Below are positions 29,512-34,390 of a stretch of DNA of 34,390 nucleotides, in pieces. Made by a program: the position numbers and the translations under genes. Under the pieces are notes generated by a model, which was given only the letters and a program-made list of their open reading frames with translations, made no database searches and was not told the origin of the DNA. Source of the DNA: Holophagales bacterium UBA2201 (GTDB taxonomy: Bacteria; Acidobacteriota; Thermoanaerobaculia; UBA2201); NCBI GenBank assembly GCA_002327305.1, contig DCUZ01000054.1, forward strand, positions 19,164-53,553. The letters run 5' to 3'. How positions within the stretch are numbered: the stretch's first letter is position 1; every line of letters starts with the position of its first letter.

Positions 29512-32286
29512 ATGCCCGCCACCCTCTCCTGGAACGAAGTCCGCGACCGCGCCGTCAGGTTCTCCCGCGACTGGGCGGGGGAGACCCGCGAGGAGGCCGA
29601 GGCCAAGTCGTTCTGGGACGCCTTCTTCGAGGTCTTCGGCAAGTCCCGCCGCACCGTCGCCACCTTCGAGGAGCCGGTCAAGAACATCAAGGGGCAGTAC
29701 GGCTACATTGATCTCTTCTGGCGCGGCAAACTGATCGTCGAGCACAAATCGGCCGGCAAGGATCTAAGCAAGGCCCACACCCAGGCCGTCAACTACATCC
29801 AGGACCTCATCACCGACGGGCGCGACATCGAGGCCCCGCGCTACATCCTCGTCTCCGACTTCGCCCGCTTCGCCCTCCATGATCTGGAGGAGGGGACCAC
29901 CCAGGAATTCACCCTCGCCGCGCTCCACAAGCATGTGCGCGCCTTCGCCTTCATCAAGGGGGAAAGGGCGGTCCGCGTGGACCCCGAAGACCCCGCCAAC
30001 CTCCGCGCCGCCGAGATCATGGGCCGCCTCCACGACGCCCTCAAGGACGGCGGCTACTCCGGCCACGCCCTGGAGCGCCTCCTCGTCCGCGTCCTCTTCT
30101 GCCTCTTCGCCGAAGACACCGGCATCACCGAGCCCAACGCCTTCACCGGCTGGCTGACCAACCACACCCGCGAGGACGGCTCCGACCTGGGCGCCCAGCT
30201 CGCCCGCCTCTTCCAGACCCTCGACACGCCGCCCGAGCGCCGCAGTCCGCACCTCGACGAGGACCTCAACGCCTTCCCCTATGTCAACGGCGAGCTCTTC
30301 CGCGAGCCCCTGCCGATGGCCGACTTCAACCGGGCCATGCGCAACGCCCTCCTCACCTGCACCCACTTCGACTGGAGTCGCATCTCCCCGGCCGTCTTCG
30401 GGTCGCTCTTTCAGAGCGTCATGGACCCTCGTGAACGGCGGCAGATCGGCGGCCACTACACCAGCGAGCGCGACATCCTCAAATTGATCCGCTCCCTCTT
30501 CTTGGATGACCTGAGGGCCGAATTCGAGACGATCAAGGCCGACCGTTCCACGCGGAAACGGGCGCGCCTGGAGGAATTCCAATCCAAGCTCGCCTCGCTC
30601 AAGTTCCTCGACCCCGCCTGTGGGTGCGGCAACTTCCTCGTCATCACCTACCGAGAACTGCGGAAATTGGAATTGGAGGTTCTGAAACTCCTCTACGCCG
30701 GCCAGCAGAACCTCGACGCCCTGCGCCTCTCCAAACTCAGCGTGGACCAGATGCACGGCATCGAACTGGCCGAGTTCCCCGTCCGCATCGCCGAGACCGC
30801 CCTGTGGCTCATGGACCACCAGATGAACATGGCGCTAAGCGAGGCCTTCGGCCAGTACGCCGTCCGCCTGCCCCTGACCGGCGCCCCCAAGATCGTCTGC
30901 GCCAACGCCCTGCGGATGGACTGGCGCGAGGTGATCAAGTCGGAGGAGTGCTCGTTCATCCTGGGGAATCCGCCGTTTGTGGGGCATCACTATCAATCCA
31001 AAGAACAGAAGGAAGATCAGCAAATTGTTCTGGCGAACATACAGGCACGCGGCGTATTGGACTATGTTTGCAACTGGTATGTCAAAGCGGCTGAATTCAT
31101 TCAGAACTCATCCATCATCGTAGGATTGGTTTCGACTAATTCAATTACTCAAGGCGAACAAGTAGGAATTCTTTGGAGTGAATTATTCGCTCGGTATCAT
31201 GTAAAGATTCATTTCGGCCACCGGACATTTCCCTGGGCCAGTGAAGCGCGAGGCAAGGCGCATGTATCAGTCGTCATCATAGGCTTTGCCACTATCGATA
31301 CAAAAAGCAAGCTTATTTATGATTACTATGGTAAGGACGAGCAGGCTACTGTAATCAAAGTTGCCAATGTAAGCCCATACCTAATCGAAGGTAAAGATAA
31401 AGCGCTTACAAACCGAAGCAAACCCATTTCAAATGTTCCTGAAATGAAATGGGGAAGCAAACCTACAGATGGTGGCTTTCTTATCCTTGACAATTCGGAG
31501 AAAGCAAAGCTATTAAGAAAAGAACCAAATGCGGCAAGATATTTGAGGCCATATATCGGTTCAGAGGAGTTTTTGCATGGACATGCGCGATGGTGTCTGT
31601 GGCTTGAGGATATATCACCAGCAGATCTCAACAAAATGCCGGAGGTTAAATCGAGAGTTGAATCCGTAAAACATTTTCGTGAGGCAAGCAAAGCTGCTTC
31701 GACAAATGCCTACGCGAAGTACCCCACTATATTTAGACAAATTGCCCAGCCAAATTCCGATTATTTGCTTTTTCCAGGGGTCTCCTCCGAACGGCGGAAT
31801 TATATTCCTCTCGGATTTTTATCTAAGAAGGTAATTGCTAACAATCTTGTCTTTGTAGTCCCTGAAGCTACCCTTTTTCACTTTGGGGTTTTATCCTCTT
31901 TGATGCACATGGCTTGGATGAGACAAGTATGTGGAAGATTGGAATCACGCTATAGATATTCAAAGGATATCGTCTACAACAACTTCCCCTGGCCGCAGGA
32001 GGCCACGGAAAAGCAGAAGGCGGCAGTGGAGACAGCGGCACAGAAGGTGCTGGATATCCGGAAGGAGTTCCCCGACGCCACCCTGGCCGACCTCTACGAT
32101 CCCCTCGCCATGCCCCCCAAGCTCGCCAAAGCCCACGCCGCCTTAGACAAAGCCGTGGACCGCTGTTACCGCAAAGAGCCCTTCCACTCCGACCGCGACC
32201 GCGTCGAGCACCTCTTCGCACTCCATGAAATACTTAGTGCACCAATACTTCAAAAGACCTTTTCAAATAAGAGAGAGAAAGTATGA
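29512..32286 (+). CDS. type IIG restriction-modification enzyme, MmeI-like
   Basis: A 924-residue protein joining nuclease and methyltransferase in one chain. The N-terminal nuclease site is D67-x9-E77-x-K79 (IDLFW...IVEHKS), matching the D-x9-ExK of MmeI. A helical linker follows, with QIGGHYTSERDILKLI. Motif I is LDPACGCGNFL (366-376; most relatives have SG where this has CG) and motif IV is LGNPPFVG (485-491). Then come a target-recognition domain of about 320 residues and a C-terminal helical part. MmeI-type enzymes methylate adenine on one strand and cut about 20 bp away. The region 31000-31975, the recognition domain, is far more AT-rich than the rest. The stop overlaps the next gene as ATGA. 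Confidence 0.9.
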   Translation: MPATLSWNEVRDRAVRFSRDWAGETREEAEAKSFWDAFFEVFGKSRRTVATFEEPVKNIKGQYGYIDLFWRGKLIVEHKSAGKDLSKAHTQAVNYIQDLITDGRDIEAPRYILVSDFARFALHDLEEGTTQEFTLAALHKHVRAFAFIKGERAVRVDPEDPANLRAAEIMGRLHDALKDGGYSGHALERLLVRVLFCLFAEDTGITEPNAFTGWLTNHTREDGSDLGAQLARLFQTLDTPPERRSPHLDEDLNAFPYVNGELFREPLPMADFNRAMRNALLTCTHFDWSRISPAVFGSLFQSVMDPRERRQIGGHYTSERDILKLIRSLFLDDLRAEFETIKADRSTRKRARLEEFQSKLASLKFLDPACGCGNFLVITYRELRKLELEVLKLLYAGQQNLDALRLSKLSVDQMHGIELAEFPVRIAETALWLMDHQMNMALSEAFGQYAVRLPLTGAPKIVCANALRMDWREVIKSEECSFILGNPPFVGHHYQSKEQKEDQQIVLANIQARGVLDYVCNWYVKAAEFIQNSSIIVGLVSTNSITQGEQVGILWSELFARYHVKIHFGHRTFPWASEARGKAHVSVVIIGFATIDTKSKLIYDYYGKDEQATVIKVANVSPYLIEGKDKALTNRSKPISNVPEMKWGSKPTDGGFLILDNSEKAKLLRKEPNAARYLRPYIGSEEFLHGHARWCLWLEDISPADLNKMPEVKSRVESVKHFREASKAASTNAYAKYPTIFRQIAQPNSDYLLFPGVSSERRNYIPLGFLSKKVIANNLVFVVPEATLFHFGVLSSLMHMAWMRQVCGRLESRYRYSKDIVYNNFPWPQEATEKQKAAVETAAQKVLDIRKEFPDATLADLYDPLAMPPKLAKAHAALDKAVDRCYRKEPFHSDRDRVEHLFALHEILSAPILQKTFSNKREKV

Positions 32287-32756
32287 AGATTGAATTTTGG
32301 ATAATGATCATTACCGCCGTTGTCGCATGTTATGGTGCAATTCTCTCAACAATTTCAATTATCTCATCAAGACGCGAGAAATCTCGCATTGTTAAGGTTA
32401 AGATTTCGAGTGGATTTCTGGCTTCCGGTCCTCGATTAAGTGAAACGATGATCTTTATTGGGGCTTCAAATCCGGGCCAGCGCACGGTAACCCTCAGTTT
32501 GCCATATTTACAGCTTCCAGGCAATAATCAAGTATTGATATTTCAGAACAATAGCAATGTAACATTCCCGCACGAACTTTCTGAAGGGAAGAGTTGCACG
32601 GCATGGATAGAGGCCCGTCAACTTGGGCAATTGCTTCATGAAAAGCAGTATGCAGGGAAGATTAAGCTCGTCGGCGTTTACCCGGATTTAGTGGGAACTG
32701 ATTATAAAAGCAAGCCGTGGTTGTTTGATCTTGAAGAAAACCTTAGAAGCAAATAG
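32283..32756 (+). CDS. small membrane-anchored protein of the defence operon
   Basis: A 157-residue protein with an N-terminal membrane segment (FWIMIITAVVACYGAILSTISII), a short basic stretch (SSRREKSRIVKVK) and a soluble beta-rich domain (MIFIGASNPGQRTVTLSLPYLQL). The pattern resembles small membrane proteins with an Ig-like domain found next to defence genes, but I know no function. It overlaps the type IIG stop (ATGA) and is followed after 2 nt by the DUF4238 gene, so the three are one operon. Its DNA is AT-rich like the recognition domain before it. Confidence 0.72.
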   Translation: MKIEFWIMIITAVVACYGAILSTISIISSRREKSRIVKVKISSGFLASGPRLSETMIFIGASNPGQRTVTLSLPYLQLPGNNQVLIFQNNSNVTFPHELSEGKSCTAWIEARQLGQLLHEKQYAGKIKLVGVYPDLVGTDYKSKPWLFDLEENLRSK

Positions 32757-32758
32757 AA

Positions 32759-33760
32759 ATGGCTGGCAAACGACAACACCATATTCCAAAATTATTATTG
32801 CGGGGATTTTCATCAAAAATACATAGGGGCGCAAATTTTACCTGGTATTTCAGAAAGGATTCGACGCCTTGCGAAATTAGCATCAATGATCTTGCCTTAT
32901 CAAGGAAATTTTACGGTGATCCCGGTCCAGACACCTTGGACGATCTCATCACAAAAGAAGAAAGCAGATATGCTTTGGCTATTAAGAGAGTACGAGAGAA
33001 TTATTCTATCTTTGAAGAAGATATTCCTATCATTTCGGAATTCATTTTGAATTTGATTTGCAGAACAAAATATATTCGTGCCGGCATGCTAAGTGCTACA
33101 GGTACTATTATCGAAATAGCCAATAGCGTACTAAGCAAGAAGGAGAGTATTGAGCCTGTTGTTGAAAGGGAACTTAAAAAGCACTTCCCGCTTGCTCCAG
33201 CAAGGGAATTTGCCAAAATAAAGTCGCAGGCTATGCAAGAATTATTTCCTGTGGCGCAGGTACAGAGCCATAACCTATTCACACTATTAAGGAATAATAA
33301 TACTATCAATATCAGCAAAGCGCATAACAAAGCTATGCTGGAAATACTAAGCAAAGAAGAGCCAGTGGCCAGGAAGAAACGGTATAGCGATCTAAAATGG
33401 ACTGTTATTAGATCTGACTCGATTCAGTTTATTCTGGGAGATATTGGGGTAATAGAAATGGATCAAAGATCCGGCGAATTCTATCCTCCAATTATTAATA
33501 AAGCAGATGATTTTGTGATCTTTCTTCCAATATCAAATAGAGCTATAGTTGTTGGAGCAAGGTCAAGCCAAAAGGTTCTGCCAAGTGGAAATATCATTAA
33601 TAAGAGTATTGCAATGCTAAGCCTTGAGTATTTTATATCTGCAAATAGCAGTGAGATCGAAAATGAACTATTAGCCCATCTGGGAGAAAAAGCGTCTTTC
33701 TGGTGGCAAGAAATAGTTGCAAACATAAAATTTGATGATTTTCCCGGCAGAAAGCTTTGA
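32759..33760 (+). CDS. DUF4238 family protein
   Basis: A 333-residue protein starting with the family's HHxP hallmark (RQHHIPKLLLRGFSS). A middle LSRKFYGDPGPDTLDDLITKEESRYA and a later QFILGDIGVI also fit DUF4238. The conserved His pair suggests a metal or nuclease-like site, but the family's chemistry is not settled. Members often occur in variable and defence regions. The gene is AT-rich, sits 2 nt after the membrane protein gene and forms the end of the operon. Confidence 0.85.
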   Translation: MAGKRQHHIPKLLLRGFSSKIHRGANFTWYFRKDSTPCEISINDLALSRKFYGDPGPDTLDDLITKEESRYALAIKRVRENYSIFEEDIPIISEFILNLICRTKYIRAGMLSATGTIIEIANSVLSKKESIEPVVERELKKHFPLAPAREFAKIKSQAMQELFPVAQVQSHNLFTLLRNNNTINISKAHNKAMLEILSKEEPVARKKRYSDLKWTVIRSDSIQFILGDIGVIEMDQRSGEFYPPIINKADDFVIFLPISNRAIVVGARSSQKVLPSGNIINKSIAMLSLEYFISANSSEIENELLAHLGEKASFWWQEIVANIKFDDFPGRKL

Positions 33761-33872
33761 GAAGGGGAAAAGGGGATCGAGTCTTGCGATATATGATGCA
33801 GGGTCTAAGCATTGCCGGGGCGCAAGATGTCCGAGATTCCTACCCCGGATCGGATAAACAGGACGGACAACG

Positions 33873-34217
33873 ATGAAGATCAACCCTGAATTCGTGGGCG
33901 ATTGGCGGATCACTGAAATGTCGGAGTGGGACAAGGAGTACATTGATCTGGTGGCTCCCGGCCATCTGACCATCAAAGGCAACGGCGCCGGCGCCTTCGC
34001 TTTCGGCGTCGTCCAAGTGGAGCTGGATTGCCGGATGGAGAACATCGGCGAACAGCGGAGGATTGCTTTTTCATTCTCCGGATGCGATGAATACGATGAA
34101 GTGTGCGGGAGAGGATGGGCTGTCGTGGATGGGAAGGGGATGGCAGGATGGTTCGCCTTCTTTCAGGGTGACACATCCACCTTCCGCGCCGCGAAAAAGA
34201 GAACAAGGAACAAATGA
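33873..34217 (+). CDS. conserved small soluble protein of unknown function
   Basis: A 114-residue protein: FVGDWRITEMSEWDKEYIDLVAPGHLTIKGNGAGAFAFGVV, then DCRM and a final SGCDEYDEVCGRGWAVVDGKGMAGWFAFFQGDTSTFRA. From memory, this pattern is seen in many short proteins that occur next to mobile or defence genes, but I cannot name a function. GC is back to that of the main genome. The 112 nt after the DUF4238 gene hold only a weak CCGGGG/CCCCGG inverted repeat. Confidence 0.75.
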   Translation: MKINPEFVGDWRITEMSEWDKEYIDLVAPGHLTIKGNGAGAFAFGVVQVELDCRMENIGEQRRIAFSFSGCDEYDEVCGRGWAVVDGKGMAGWFAFFQGDTSTFRAAKKRTRNK

Positions 34218-34307
34218 TGCCGCCTCTTGTGCCGGGAAAACAGACGGTTGCCATAACGCCCGGCCCTGCAATAAAGGGATGGTCCCGATGGTAGGAAGAC
34301 GCTGTTT

Positions 34308-34369
34308 GTAGGGGCGACCCGGTGGGTCGCCCGATCGAATAACCGGGCGAGGCACCGCCTCGCCCCTAC
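34308..34369. repeat. palindromic double-hairpin repeat, copy 2 of 2
   Basis: A 62-nt copy of the element at 10914-10974 with the same 10-nt ends (GTAGGGGCGA and TCGCCCCTAC), two inner hairpins (GGGCGACCC with GGGTCGCCC, GGGCGAGGC with GCCTCGCCC) and an AT-containing linker (GATCGAATAAC). Changes in one arm of the hairpins are matched by changes in the other, so the structure is kept. Confidence 0.85.
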
Positions 34370-34390
34370 GTGCGCGTGTGAATACGCATC

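Noticed and set aside
33761..33872. CCGGGG/CCCCGG inverted repeat between DUF4238 and the small gene as a terminator
   Set aside because: The loop is over 20 nt and there is no T-run.

Overview
The window is GC-rich, densely packed bacterial DNA. The probable host is Gram-negative: it carries a CsgG-like secreted protein, two lipoproteins with lipobox cysteines, an O-antigen-ligase-like membrane protein, and a tandem cyclase/ATPase/TPR regulator. The mix (HflX, RadA, XseA/XseB, large cyclase-ATPase-TPR proteins, secreted BNR propellers) would fit Acidobacteriota or a similar deep-branching phylum, but the sequence has no rRNA or marker that settles this. No tRNA, rRNA or CRISPR array was seen.

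Layout. 1-2.3 kb: the end of hflX, a coupled SSS-type transporter and a small Cys-rich exported protein with an intrinsic terminator. 2.4-9.6 kb: an accessory stretch with a membrane protein, a DUF4143 AAA ATPase between two hairpin repeats, a BglII-family restriction-modification pair between two other direct repeats, a membrane-anchored unknown, a shortened orphan antitoxin, and a second DUF4143 ATPase lying between two copies of the radA 5' end. 9.6-14 kb: housekeeping genes (radA, a Trm112-like zinc protein, an O-antigen ligase-like gene, xseA, xseB). 14-18.1 kb: a tandem class III cyclase/ATPase/TPR protein split into two reading frames at a heptanucleotide repeat. 18.1-25.2 kb: a 1377-residue secreted BNR propeller protein divergent from an alcohol dehydrogenase, with a CRP-type palindrome exactly midway between the two -10 boxes, then an apparently dead 5'-3' exonuclease homologue, a CsgG-like protein and a small zinc-ribbon protein. 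25.4-29.4 kb (minus strand): a ParA/ribbon-helix-helix/SGNH-lipoprotein operon, a DUF2007 protein and an oligopeptide-type binding lipoprotein. 29.5-33.8 kb: a probable defence operon with an MmeI-like type IIG restriction-modification enzyme, a small membrane protein and a DUF4238 protein, with sharply lower GC from the enzyme's specificity region onward. The window ends with a small conserved-looking protein and a second copy of a 61-62 nt palindromic repeat also found at the radA stop codon.

Themes. First, several genes have a -10-like hexamer 6-8 nt before the start codon and no Shine-Dalgarno sequence, which suggests leaderless mRNAs; other genes have good Shine-Dalgarno sites. Second, three separate accessory cassettes (two ATPases and one R-M system) are each bounded by their own direct repeats. 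Third, short tandem arrays with 6-, 7- and 8-nt periods occur near radA and inside the cyclase gene, where the 7-nt unit number sets the reading frame. The best candidates for undescribed biology are the radA-fragment-bounded ATPase cassette, the heptamer-controlled cyclase, the type IIG/membrane/DUF4238 operon and the symmetric divergent CRP-type control region.
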